A stretch of 64,000 nucleotides of DNA from Dasypus novemcinctus (GCF_030445035.2 NC_080677.1:1860001-1924000), one strand, 5' to 3'; positions 47,780 through 58,831 are shown, numbered from the stretch's first letter. The notes: generated by a model not told the origin, from the letters alone. Numbers and translations are program-made.

Positions 47780-48165
47780 TTTATTTTTATTTTTTGTCTT
47801 TATTCATTTTTTAATATTACATTAAAAAAATATGAGGTCCCCATATACCCCCCCCTTACCCCACTCCCCCCCCATAGCGACATTCTCCTCCATCATCATG
47901 AGACATTCATTGCATTTGGTGAATACATCTCTGAGCATCACTGCACCTCATGGTCAATGGTCCACATCATAGCCCACACTCTCCCACAGTCCACCCAGTG
48001 GGCCATGGGAGGAACTACAATGTCTGGTAACTGTCCCTGCAGCACCACCCAGGACAACTCCAAGTCCCAAAAACGCCTCCACATCTCATCTCTTCCTTCC
48101 ATTCCCCACACCAAGCAGCCACCATGGCCACTTTCTCCACATCAATGCCACATTTTCTTAAATAT
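47780..48165 (-). mobile_element. L1 3' end, 5' truncated, younger
   Basis: The T-rich start and 'gaggtccccatatacccccc' are followed by 'catcatcatgagacattcat' and 'ccatggccactttctccaca'. It inserted next to the 47571 copy in the same orientation. The open frame across both copies is a by-product of 3' UTR sequence. Confidence 0.8.
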
Positions 48166-48169
48166 TGGA

Positions 48170-48620
48170 AATAATTGGAAAAAATAGACTTGTGAAAAGA
48201 TAAGCAAAATCAATGTATAACTGTTTGGAGAAATCAATTCTGATAAGAGATTTAGTGACATACAGACTATAAATTTTAAAATCTCTGTAAGATAGGAAAT
48301 ATCTTTATCATGGTTTATAACCTATTCCAGGAAGAATGAAGGGGAAATTTTCTGAACAACTTTTAACATATGCCCATGGCCTTTATTAAATAATTATTTT
48401 AAAGAGGACTATTTTAATAAGGTTTATTAACTAATTTCAAAGAGAAAAGAAAAGTTTGTAGCATTAGAAAATAAAACATGGAATTTATAACTTAGTGCTT
48501 TCAGGAATTGGAATGGTTCCATATTAAAAAATAAAATTTAGACTAAGAATATATCAATTCACAGGAATAGATGACTGCAGATGATGACATGATGATGATG
48601 ATAAAGAAAGGCATTTCTCT
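48170..48620. other. AT-rich intergenic DNA, no gene seen
   Basis: I see no gene or repeat apart from a short GATGAT tract at 48583-48603. Confidence 0.5.
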
Positions 48621-48624
48621 TGGC

Positions 48625-48785
48625 CTGCTATGTGTCAGATTCTGTGCTTCTTGGTGTTTTTCATGTTTGACTCCTCTTTCCTAATTGTGGCCTTTTGAAG
48701 CCGGTAATTCTGTCTTCCTTTCTTCAGACAAACTGAGTAAGAGGTTGGGTAACTTGTCCAGGGTTGCAAAGCTGAACTCATATGT
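48625..48785 (-). mobile_element. MIR-like SINE fragment
   Basis: 'gctatgtgtcagattctgtg' at one end and 'ggttgggtaacttgtccagg' at the other match MIR in reverse complement. It is diverged. Confidence 0.5.
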
Positions 48786-48789
48786 TGAG

Positions 48790-49754
48790 TAAAGTTAAAG
48801 ACTTATGGGCCAGGATAAGAAGTATGTTAAATAATATTCTTTATAAGTACCCTAATAACATTAGAAATAACTATTAGTTTGCATGTTATAACAATGTTGC
48901 TAAAATCGTTTTTAGATTACTGATAGAAATGAAAAACTGGTATACCTGATAAAAGGCAAGGCAGTGATAAACAGCATCTCTTTAAAAAGGAGGAAATTAA
49001 GAAAAAAATTTTGCTTATGTTTGTTCATATGGAATTAACATAAATTAGCAAATCTTTTAAATTGTGTACTCTAAATATTTCTTTTACAAGTATCTCTGAC
49101 ATTCAAACTCTGTGAATTTTCTTCTTACAACTCAGTTGAGTTTTAAAATGCTGCTTAGTTGCAGAAATATAAAAGTCATCATCTTCATAGACCAGAGGTC
49201 CACCAGGAAGAAAATTAAAAGGGAGTTAGACTTAAAAATTTTATTTGTAAAGAATATGAAAGTATTCATTTAAAACTTCTTTTTGTCATAATAATAAATA
49301 GACCTTTATTATTAAAGTGCATAATGAAAACATTTTTAAAAGTCATTTTTCTACATGTGGACTGGTCATTTAACTGGTAAATATTTGTAGCAAATGTGCA
49401 GGTGCTATTATCAAAATACATTTTATCATTATCAACTTTATGATGATGCATATTTCCTAGATATATTGCACTAATACATTGAAACAATGTAATTAAAGTA
49501 TTAAATAACTGCCTTTTCTACTTCAGGAGTAATGGCAGTTTAGGTTAAAAAGGGATTCTTAGAATAAGATAAATGGAATTTGGTTCTGTTACTCAGACTT
49601 CTCAAAGGTTCACGTCCTAAAATAATTGTTCAGCTGAATTCTGGAATCTGGACTTGGTGTTTCTGAGATAAGAGTAGTTGAGCTAGGGTGTCTCTAGATT
49701 CCCATTCCTGTTAATAAAACATAATCATTGGGTGGAGGGTGATTTGAAGATATT
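48790..49754. other. AT-rich intergenic DNA, no gene seen
   Basis: No gene or named repeat is visible up to the target-site duplication of L1 copy 2. Confidence 0.5.
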
Positions 49755-49765
49755 AAAACAATCTG
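49755..49765. repeat. Left TSD of L1-derived element, copy 2
   Basis: The 11-bp aaaacaatctg recurs exactly at 53970-53980, bracketing the element. Confidence 0.8.
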
Positions 49766-50039
49766 GGACAACCAGCAAGATGGTGGCAGAGTAAGGAGCT
49801 CCTAGAGTAAGCTCCTGCTACAGGGCAGTTAGCAAACTACAGAGCTCTCTGGGGCTAGCTGAAGCACCTGTCTGGGGGCTTCAGAAGGCCAGAAGAGCAT
49901 CCTGCAACATCCTTGAAGGAGTGAAAGGAGGAGATGCCCGTCTGAAGAGAAGATTCATAAGTAGAGGCTCCATGCCCCAGAGGTCAGTGCCCATCCTCCA
50001 CTGGAGGCACAGGTCATCTTGGGAGCTGTTCTGCACCTG

Positions 50040-50800
50040 GAATTGAAAGCTCCATTCACAAAAATGGGGAAGGAAGAGGTGATTGGGCACCAACTTCAGG
50101 TACTGATGAGTAAATTCATCAGAGTAATGTATAATCCTGAAAATAGCTGAAGTTTGAGGCTGTCCAGGTCAGAAAGAGGCCAGAAGCTGCAATTTTAACT
50201 GTGCATCTGGCATGAGGGGAAATGGAGCAGACTGAAAATTCCAGTGCTGGTGGGGACTGATTTCTTTCCATCCAGATCATATTGCAACTCTAGCATAGGC
50301 CCCAGTGCCACCTCCAGCATGGAGGAGGCTGTGGGGACCTAAGCCAGTCTCTCTGGGAAATTACCAGTCAAGCCATGGAGGCCAGTGATTGTCCTCCTCT
50401 GGCAGTGCAAGCTGCCCCAGGAGTTGTTCTGTGGCTGGAATTGGAAGTTCCATTTTCCCCAGAACAGGGGAGGAGGAGATGGTTGGCTGCCAATTTCAGC
50501 TACTGATTGGTAGACTCAGATGGCTAAGAGATAACCCTGGGAACAGCTGGGGTGTGAATCTGTTCACGTCAGAAAGAGACCAGTGGCCACGATTTTAACT
50601 CCACCCCCAGCATGAGGGGAAGCTGGGCTGACTGAAAATCAAAGTGATGGTAGAACCAGTTTCTTTCACCCAGATCAGCCTGCAGCCCTAGGTTAGGCTT
50701 CGACCCCAACTCTGGCAGGGAGGAAGCTGGTAGGCCCTGCACCAGCCTATCCAGATAACTGTGGGTACCTTTCGCTGGCACAAACTAAATAATCAGGAGT
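50040..50800 (+). repeat. Two tandem monomers in the L1 5' UTR, copy 2
   Basis: The monomers start at 50040 ('gaattgaaagctccattcac') and 50438 ('gaattggaagttccattttc'), a period of 398 bp. They correspond to the pair at 9352 and 9721 in copy 1. Confidence 0.6.
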
Positions 50801-51171
50801 CTATCAGGGCAACTGCAGTCATCTTGGACCCACACTACATAGCCTGCTGCCCACACCTGCAGCTCCATCCCTGTCTCAGGCAGGGGAGAGAGGGGTGTGA
50901 AGCTTCATCAGTCTCTTTGTGCAACTACAGTCTAGGCCTGGACAACTTGGATTATTCCACACAGCTGTGAATCTGTCCCTACCTCTGGGAAAGGAGAAAG
51001 TTGGGAGAAGCTTCATCGATACCTGGGACAATGAGGCCAGCTTGAGCCTCCACAGCTTATAGCACCAGTTACATCCTTGTCTCTTATTGCACAACCAGCA
51101 AGGGAGAAAGGGCATGAAGTCCTAAACTAAAGAGAAAAACTGTACCCAGAGTAAAAAATCTAGGAGGCCAG

Positions 51172-52126
51172 ATGCCAAGACCCCCCCCAAAAAAATTACA
51201 GTCCACACCAAGAAACAGGAAGCTATGGCCCAGTTAAAGGAACAAGATGAGCCTCCAGATGACATAAAGGAGTTGAGACAACTAATCATAGATGTTCAAA
51301 CAAATCTCCTTAATATTTTGAATGAGGTGGCTAAAGAGATTAAGAATATTAAGAAGATATTGGATGAGCACAAAGAAGAATTTAAAACCATACAAAGAAA
51401 AATAGCAAATCTTATGGGAATAAAAGGCACAATAAATGAAATTTTAAAAACATTGGAATCATATAATAGCATACTTGAGGAGACAGAAGGGATTGGTGAG
51501 CTGGAAGAAATGGCCTCTGAAGTGAACATACAAAAGAACAAATGAAGAATGGAAAAAATTGAAAAAGGTGTCAGGGAACTAAATGACAGCAAAAGGCATG
51601 CAAACATACATGTCATGGGTGTCCCAGAAGGAGAAGAGGAGTGTAACGGGGCAGAAGGAATATTTGAAGAAATAATGGCAGAAAATTTACCAGCCCTATT
51701 GAAGGACATAGATATCCATGTCCAAGAGGCACCACCTGCTCCAATCCAAAAAAATCCAAATAGACCAACTCCAAGAAACACACTCATCAAAATGTCAAAG
51801 GTCAAAGACAGAGAATTCTGAGAACAGCAAGAGAAAACCAATGTGTAACATATAAGGGATACTTAATAAGAGTAAGTGCTGATTTTTCACCAGAAGCCAT
51901 GGAGTCAAGAAGACAGTGATCTGATATACTTAAGATACTATGAGAGAAAAACTTCCAGCCAAGAATCTTACATCCAGTAAGACTGTCTTTCAAAAATGAG
52001 GGCAAAATTAGAATATTCACAGATAAACAGAAACTGAGAGAATTTCTAAGCAAGAGTCCAGATTTTCAGGAAATACTAAAGGGTATGCTAGAGCCTGAAA
52101 AGAAAATATGGAAGAGAGAGGCCTGA
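51172..52126 (+). pseudogene. L1 ORF1 remnant, copy 2
   Basis: The ATG at 51172 is followed by a C/A homopolymer run (51181-51195) where a single-base length change shifts the frame. The main frame is then open from 51225 to 51821 except for one TGA at 51543. It encodes a coiled coil ('ELRQLIIDVQTNLLN', 'VAKEIKNIKKILDEHKEE') and the RRM-like 'VMGVPEGEEE' with 'FEEIMAENLP'. After 51821 the frame is lost, and the C-terminal domain appears in others ('NFQPRIL', 'FTDKQKLREFL'), ending at the TGA at 52124. Very little separates this from a complete ORF1, but it is not intact. Confidence 0.8.
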
Positions 52127-52204
52127 ATAGAGTCTAGAAATGAAGATTATATCAATATTTGTAACTAAAAGAGTCAAAAAGAGTGGTGAAAATAAAATAT
52201 GACA

Positions 52205-52905
52205 GATAAAACTCAAATAGGAATAAACTTAACCAAGAATATAAAGCACTTGTATTCAGAAAACTGCAAGCCAATGTTAAAAGAAATAAAAAAAGGCCAA
52301 AATACTGGAAGAACATTCCATACTCATGGATTGGAAGACTAAATATCATTAAGATGTGAGTACTACTCAAATTGGATGTAAAGTTTCAATGCAACCCTGA
52401 TAAAAATTCCACCAGCATTAAAAAAAAAATTGAAAACATGATTATAAAATTTATTTGGAAGGGTAAGTGGTCCTGAATAGCAAGAAACATCATTAAAAGG
52501 AAAAGTAAACACTCATCTCTGGACTTTAAATCATATTACCTAGCTATAGTGGTAAAAACAGCATGGTACTGGCATAAAAACAAGCACATAAACCCTATGG
52601 AACCAAAATGATGGCTCAGAAACAGACCCTCACACATATGGTAAAGTGATTTTTGACTAGCCTGTCAAACTGACACAGGCTGTTCGGCAGAATAGTGCAT
52701 TCAACAAATGGTGATGAAAGAATTGGATATCCATGGCTGAAAGAAGAAAAGAGGATCCCTATCTCACACCTTATCCAAAAATTAACTCAAAATGGATCAA
52801 AAACCTAAAAATAATAGCAAGAACCATAAAACTTCTAGTAAAAATTGTAGGAAAATATTCAAGACCTGATGGTAGGTGGTGGATTCTTAAAGAAGATAAG
52901 GGGAG
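52205..52905 (+). pseudogene. C-terminal part of L1 ORF2, copy 2
   Basis: Frames with stops give 'GINLTKNIKHLY', 'KPMLKEIKKG', and, in 52733-52924, '[12 protein letters not shown]' and 'ARTIKL'. The start of this remnant matches the start in copy 1, placing the deletion junction at about 52140-52205. Everything upstream in ORF2 is absent. Confidence 0.75.
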
Positions 52906-53202
52906 GACTGAGATGAACTATTGATGTTTAATGTATATAGAAGTTTTAATTAGCTTTACTGTAAACGTGTGGAAATGTATTAGAGTGAATGGTATCACAT
53001 AGTGAGTAACAGCTATTTTATAAATGGGGATGCAGATGAAAATGGTAGCATAGGTATGTAAATGCCAATTGACAGAATGCTAGAGAATAATCTAAGAACC
53101 GAATAGCACAGTAAACCAAGAGGTGGATAAAAATTGTGGTTGGTGGTACAGATGCAAGAGAGTCCTTTGTGAGCTAGAGTAAATGTACATCACTACTGCA
53201 GG

Positions 53203-53969
53203 GTGTTGGGAATGTGGAGAAGCATGGGAAAGATATAACTGGAGTGACCTATGGACTGTAGTTAGCATTAATAACATAATATTCTTGTATCTATGTGAAA
53301 GATGTACTGCGTTGATAATGAGGCAGTATGGAAAATGTTAGCCAAATGTACACTGTGGACATGGCAACAATCAGATGATATGATCCTATCTGTAGCAAAT
53401 GTTCCACCACAATGTGGGGTGTTGATGGAGGGGTGTTGTTTGGGAATTCTGCACATGTGCATGATTGTTTTATAATAATAATAGGTTGGGTTATGGGAAA
53501 AACACACCAAATGTAAGATAAGGACCATGATTAGTAGTAAGATTTTGACAATATTCTTTCATAGTTTCTAACAAATGTCTCATGGCAATGCAAGGTGTTG
53601 GTGGAGGGCTGATGTATGGGACCCCTGTATGACGTTATGCATGTTTGGTTTGTAAGGTCATAACTTTTACTATACACTTAATGGTTTATGTATGTTCATA
53701 TATAAATGATATAAAGATAATAATAGGGAGGGTTGGGGGAAGATACTTTGGTTAGTAGTAATATTTTAACAATGCTCTTTAATCATTAATTAAAAAGGTT
53801 TAGCAGCAATGTAAGGTGTTGGTGGTAGGGTGAGGTATGAAAGCCCTGTATGATGTTATGTACGTTTGTTGTGTAAGTTCTCAACCATTACCATATACTT
53901 TTTGTTTATATATGTTTGTGTGGAGGTGATACACTTCAATAAATTAATTTAAAAACAAACAAACAAACA
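53203..53969 (+). repeat. Four degenerate tandem units in the L1 3' UTR
   Basis: Units begin at 53203, 53419, 53595 and 53816, each with a 'gtgttgg' or 'gtgttgatgg' motif preceded by 'caatg' or 'ctgca'-type sequence. The later ones share 'ttatgtatgtt' or 'tgtatgatgttatgt' blocks. Periods are 216, 176 and 221 bp. Confidence 0.6.
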
Positions 53970-53980
53970 AAAACAATCTG

Positions 53981-54074
53981 AGGGAGCCGGATGGGGCTTA
54001 AATGATGCATGGGAGGCCCCAGTTTGGTATCTGGTGCCTCCCAAACAAAACAAAATAAAACAAACAAACAAAAA
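53981..54074 (+). mobile_element. tRNA-Ala-derived SINE (DAS-like)
   Basis: The body 'ggagccggatggggctta', 'gggaggccccagtttggtat' and 'ctggtgcctccc' with a CAAA-rich tail matches the armadillo DAS-type SINE layout. It starts immediately after the right duplication of L1 copy 2. Confidence 0.7.
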
Positions 54075-54077
54075 GAA

Positions 54078-54590
54078 CTCTTCGCAGTGGATTTACCACC
54101 AAGGACCCGGGCACTGGAAACTATGGAGAGGAGTGGTGAGGAAGAATGGGCTGTGGAGGGAGTGCTGAAGATTCCTCCTGTCCCGTGTTCTGTTTACTTG
54201 AAGTCTACACCCCCCTAGACTGCACATCTGGAGAGGATGTGGTATGTAGAGACTGCCAAAACGTGAGGGGTAGGAACCAATCTCACGACAAGCATTTCTC
54301 CACAACGCCAGTCCCTCCGAGGACTGGCTAAGCCCCTTCTGAAAACCAGACCTTAGGTGCAGGTCAGGAGGGGGTGACCTTACTGGAGGTGCCAAGTGCT
54401 CTCCTTGAAGTTGACTCCAGGGAGACAAGTGACGGAGCCCTGGAGCCTTCAGCGCTTCCTGCCCTCTGTTCAATACAGCACAAGCAGCACCTGCAAAGTG
54501 CAACTACTGCTGCTGATGGCTCCTCGCAAAGACGTCTACATTTTAGTTTCCAAGATGACATGAGAAGCTTCCCTCTAATCAACCCCAAAA
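54078..54590 (+). other. CpG-rich unclassified segment joined to an L1 tail
   Basis: GC-rich with retained CpGs ('acccgggc', 'tcacgac', 'cctccgagg', 'agcgctt', 'agacgtc'). A frame from 54146 to 54607 has a single stop (54329). I do not recognise the peptide. A direct repeat 'aaaaagaa' at 54070-54077 and 55222-55229 suggests it and the following L1 3' UTR arrived together, so it may be a variant L1 3' UTR or a chimeric retrocopy. Confidence 0.3.
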
Positions 54591-55221
54591 CAGTTAAACA
54601 CAAATGAAACAAATGGAACAAACTACTCTCCAGTTCACTGGACTCACTCAGGGCAACTACCAAGGAGGTGATAGACAAGCCCATCCCAAGGAACAGAGAG
54701 TCTACCACGCAAGCAAGACAGTCCCATCCATCTGCCCTTGGGGTCTAGGCCTCCTCTCAATTAGAGCCAGAGGGGGCATCACCACCCCAAATCCTCAGCA
54801 TTGGGGAATGAGCAATGGACTCAAGTAGACTTACTGTTATTCTGTTATAGACATTATTAGTCTAATAATGGAAGAACTTGTATCATTGATATCAAGACAG
54901 TGGCCACCAGAGGTTCTAAGGGGAGTGAGAGGGGAGAATAGGTATAACATGGGGGCAATTTTGGGACATGGAATTGTCCTCATGACATTGCAAAGTTGGG
55001 TACAGGCCATTATACATTTTGTCAAAATCTGTAAAATTGTGTGGGGCAGAGTGTGAACTACAATGTAAACTATATTCCATGGTTAGTAGGAATGCTTCAG
55101 TATGTGTTCATCAGTTGTAGCAAATATGCCACACTAATGAAAGATGTTGTTAATGTAGGGAAGTGTGAGAGGAGGGAAGGGGTCCATAAGGGAAGCCCTT
55201 ATATTTTTGATGTAACATTTT
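54590..55221 (+). mobile_element. L1 3' UTR and end, plus strand
   Basis: 'cagttcactggactcactca', 'gcaactaccaaggaggtgat', 'ccagagggggcatcaccacc' and 'aactacaatgtaaactatat' match the reverse complement of 29800-30440. It ends 'gatgtaacattttaaaaaga'. Confidence 0.75.
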
Positions 55222-55229
55222 AAAAAGAA

Positions 55230-55685
55230 TCATGGCTCTAATTAGAAATGATTGAAACCATACATCAGAGCTGCCTGCTATTCTATGGCAACACGGCATG
55301 TGCCCTGACCAGAGTCATGCTTTTAGGAATTTTCAGCCAGCAAAGCCCTCAGATGAGGGCCTTTGTGGCTCACCACTGTGCTTATGGAGCATAATCTACA
55401 GAATGCAAAACTGCCAAAACGTGGCCTTTTAAGTCACCCTCATAGTTGAATGTCTGTGTTGAAGCATTCTCAGTGATAACTTATTAACACATTTTCCAAT
55501 ATATTGAAAATTTAAATCTTTGGGAATGATACCCACATTATCAGGAAAAGATGAATATTAGAGGTTATCTTAAAAATAATATAAAGGTAAACATAAACAA
55601 CAAACTGAAACATCCTAGTTTCTGTGTGCTTGTGTGTATGTGTTTGCATATTTTGGAAAATATGGCCCCTCAGAAATATCACAAT
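55230..55685. other. Intergenic DNA, no gene seen
   Basis: No gene or named repeat is visible. Confidence 0.5.
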
Positions 55686-56350
55686 TAAAAATTAGATGAT
55701 GGATGAATAAGCAACATGTTGTATATTCAAACAATGGAACATTATTCAGCCATAAAAAAGAATGAAGTTCTGACACATGTCACAACATGGATGAACCTTG
55801 CAGACATCATGTTTGGTGAAATAAATCAGACAGAAAAGGACAAACACTGTATGATCTCATTTATACAAAATAATTAAAATAAGCAAACTCAAGGAGTCAG
55901 AAATTAGAATACATTACCAAGAGTCAAGGGAGAGTAAAGAATGGCAAGTTAATTCTTAATTGGTGTGGAGTTTCTGTTAAGGATGATGGAAAAGTTTTGA
56001 TGAGTGCTAGTGATGGTAACACAACATTGTGGATGTAATAAAACCACAGAATTATATATCTGAATGTGGTTAAAAGGGGACATAAAAGGTGTGTTTATGT
56101 TGCTAAAATAAAATAAAATAAAAAAATAGGACTGTATAATACAAACAGTGAACCTTAGTGTAAACTATGAACTTCAGTTAATAATACAATTATTATAATA
56201 TTCTCTCCCATTATTAAAAACAAGTACCATGCTAATGCACAATATTAAAAATGGGGATGGGGATACAGGAAGTCTATTATGTTTTGCATAATCTATCTGT
56301 AAACTTACAACTGCTCTATTAAGATAAAATAGAACCATATTTTAAAAGAT
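55686..56350 (+). mobile_element. L1 3' region, plus strand, old
   Basis: 'caatggaacattattcagcc', 'ataaaaaagaatgaagttct', 'catggatgaaccttgcagac' and 'gatctcatttatacaaaata' are the classic L1 3' UTR block. It continues to 'ggggatacaggaagtctatt' and 'gtaaacttacaactgctcta'. Confidence 0.8.
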
Positions 56351-56397
56351 TTAGTGATTCTTAATGTGCAATTTCATTACTGACCTACTTAACTGAC

Positions 56398-56587
56398 TTC
56401 TAACAATATTCTAATACAGTATCAAGATAATAAATATCTTCATCTGGTTTTGAAGGCATTTTGGAATTTTGAGTGTTTTTCTCTATTGTGAGATAAAGCT
56501 TACATACAGAAAGTAGGTACAACCTATATAAACATTTTCAAGAAAAAGTAGATTGCTAAACATCACTGTAGCCATCACCTGAAAAAC
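56398..56587 (+). repeat. Unclassified dispersed repeat, copy 1
   Basis: About 190 bp, from 'ttctaacaatattctaatac' to 'tagccatcacctgaaaaa', recurs in the same orientation at 63038-63227. No poly(A), LTR ends or tRNA head are visible. Confidence 0.6.
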
Positions 56588-56770
56588 ACTTATAATAATG
56601 TGATACTGAAATGTTGTTCATGTGATTGAAAGTGTTATACTTGATTTACATAATATTTAGTATGTAAGCTATTATTCCTAATTGAAGAGAAAATAATAGG
56701 TTTCAAACATATCCTTCCAAAAAGAATAAATTAATCTGTTTATCTTTATAGACCTCAGAATATACATTAT

Positions 56771-56855
56771 GGAAGCAAACGTAGCTCAGTGGCTGAGTGC
56801 ACGCTCCATCTGCATGAGGTTTAATCCCTGGCACCTCCTAAAAAGAAAGAAAGAC
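56771..56855 (+). mobile_element. tRNA-Ala-derived SINE (DAS-like), old
   Basis: 'gtagctcagtggctgagtg' (A box) and 'ggtttaatccctggcacctc' (B box) are followed by an A-rich tail with GAAA. The B-box GTTT in place of GTTC and the SINE tail argue against a working tRNA gene. Confidence 0.7.
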
Positions 56856-56859
56856 TATA

Positions 56860-57600
56860 CAGTTCATTTTGTTACTGGGTTTTGATAAATAGAAAACATC
56901 TCCCTATTTATATGTGAAATTATTTCAATTTAATTAATATTAAAATGGAGAGTTTTTTCCAAATATAGTTAAGAAAGTAGCCTGAGTTTTAAACCCATAA
57001 ACAAACTTTATATATATAAGAATCAATAGTTAAGCTCTATTTTCAACTGCAAAAACATATTGGAAAGGACAATTCATTGATTTAAATATGACATTGCAAA
57101 TATATTCTCTGAGTACCTGCAGAAAATCTGTGATATAAGTAATATGAATAGGCATTTAAAATGAATAGGTTATTCCACTGTACAACATATATTCATAAAC
57201 GTATTCATAACATGTTGGCACATGCAAATGAGGGATTTTAGGAAATACTATTTCATTTATGTTTTAATTATCTAAATATATAAGCACATTCATATTTTCT
57301 CATCACAATGCATGACATTTCATATTATAAATCTATTAATGTCATTTTCACAAATTAATTATCATATAAAATAAATTACCTAAAATGTAATTCCATTTTA
57401 TGGATGCCATGTACTAACGTGAGGCATGTAAATGATGCAGTATATTCAGTCCAGTTTTGTCAGGCGATCTCAGCAAGAGGATGGGCCCCAAAAAACAGGC
57501 CATGAGAGAAATTAAAACCTAACCAGATATTCCAAAGACAGACCCTTAATGTGAAAATACTGGTGTCCTTACATGATATCAATTTGATGTTGCCATTGGA
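56860..57600. other. AT-rich intergenic DNA, no gene seen
   Basis: I see no gene or named repeat. Confidence 0.5.
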
Positions 57601-57627
57601 TAATCCTCTATTTATTGATGTTTTGTT

Positions 57628-58330
57628 ATAAAACATTTTATTTTGAAATAATTTCATGTTTATAGAAGTTTAATAAATATAGGACAAATAGTTCTTGTAT
57701 ACCCCTTACTTAACTTTCCCTAATGTTTACATTTTAAATAACTATGGCATACTTACCAAAACTAAGCAATTAACCTGGTACAATATTATTTACTAAACTG
57801 TTTGTCTCCTCATTTCACCAGTTTTCCCAATAATGGCCCCTATTTCCATTCCAGGATAGGCTCCAAGGCATGACATTGCCTTTAGTAATTAAATCTTTCT
57901 TTGTCTCCTTCCACTTGTAATGGTTTCTCAGTCTTTCCTTGTCATTCATGATCTTGACACTTTTGAAGAGTAATGCTCAGATATTGTATAGAATGTCTCC
58001 CAGTTTGGGTTTGTTAGATGTATTCTCATGACTAGACTAGAGGTATAGCTTTTTGCTAAAATGACTGCAGAGCTGGAGTAGCCTTCTGATGGCATCAGAT
58101 TGGGGTATCTGATGTCAACAAGACCTGTTCCTGGTGATATTCACCTTGACCACTAGGTTAAAATGCTGACTGCCAGGTTTCCCACAGTCAAGTTAGTATT
58201 TTCCTTCCCTGCTCCATTTGTTAGAAGGGATTCACGATGTCCAACCCTCTGGAGAATAACATACCTTGGGGACATAGGTTAAAACCTCCATTTTAAATTT
58301 ACAGATGTGTTGAATGAGATACCTTGCGGC
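57628..58330 (-). mobile_element. Old L1M-type 3' end
   Basis: The T-rich poly(A) side is followed by 'ctgtttgtctcctcatttca', 'ttctcagtctttccttgtca', 'atcttgacacttttgaagag' and 'atgtctcccagtttgggttt', the well-known antisense L1M 3' UTR block. Confidence 0.7.
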
Positions 58331-58383
58331 TCTACAACAATCCTGATTCCTAAACTTTTACCACTATTTTTTGCATTCATCTG

Positions 58384-58826
58384 TGTGGTGGCTGAAGCTG
58401 TTTGTACCCCAGAAAAACATGTTTTTAAAGTTAATGCATTCCTGTGGGTGTAAACCCATTGTAAGTAGACCTTCTGATGAGGTTACTTCCATTAGAGTGT
58501 GGCCCAACTCAGTCAGGATGGGTCCTAATCCTATTACTGGAGTCCTTTATAAGAGAAAATGAAATTCAGACAGAGGGAAATGATGGAAGCAAGAAGCTGA
58601 AATCAGTGAAACCTGGAAGAGAAGGGAAAGATCAGGAGATGCTACCATGTACCTTGCCATGTGGCAGAGAAGCCAAGGATTGCCAGGTCTTTGGAAGAAA
58701 GCATTGCCTTGATGATGCCTTGATTTGGACACTTTCTCAACCCCAAAGCCAGGGGTGAATGAATTCCTGTTGTTTAACCTGGCCCATTTAATAGTATTTT
58801 CTTTGAGCAGCCAAGGAACTAAAACA
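58384..58826 (+). mobile_element. Solo LTR, MaLR-like family B
   Basis: It starts TGTGGTGG and ends in 'aaaaca', 443 bp, with a perfect 5-bp duplication 'atctg' (58379-58383 and 58827-58831). It contains 'gatgaggttacttcc', 'gtcctttataagagaaa' and 'gaaagcattgccttgatgat' as in 28014-28449. Confidence 0.85.
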
Positions 58827-58831
58827 ATCTG

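Larger units (their letters stand above)
49766..53969 (+). mobile_element. L1-derived (HAL1-like) retrotransposon, copy 2, full length
   Basis: A 4.2-kb element with 5' UTR (49766 to about 51171), ORF1 (51172-52126), a short junction, the ORF2 C-terminal part (about 52205-52905), and a 3' UTR ending in AATAAA and an A-rich tail (53936-53969). A perfect 11-bp duplication flanks it. The start 'ggacaaccagcaagatggtg' and the ORF1-to-ORF2 junction are the same as in copy 1, so the internal deletion is a property of the family, not of one copy. It lacks endonuclease and reverse transcriptase and would depend on L1 enzymes in trans. Its ORF1 is less damaged than in copy 1. Confidence 0.85.

Noticed and set aside
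47714..48187. Plus-strand open frame of 157 codons
   Set aside because: It runs through two antisense L1 3' ends with no coding history.
56771..56855. Possible tRNA-Ala gene
   Set aside because: The internal promoter boxes are recognisable, but the body is mutated, continues into a SINE-type A-rich tail and has relatives at 47417 and 53981. It is a SINE.
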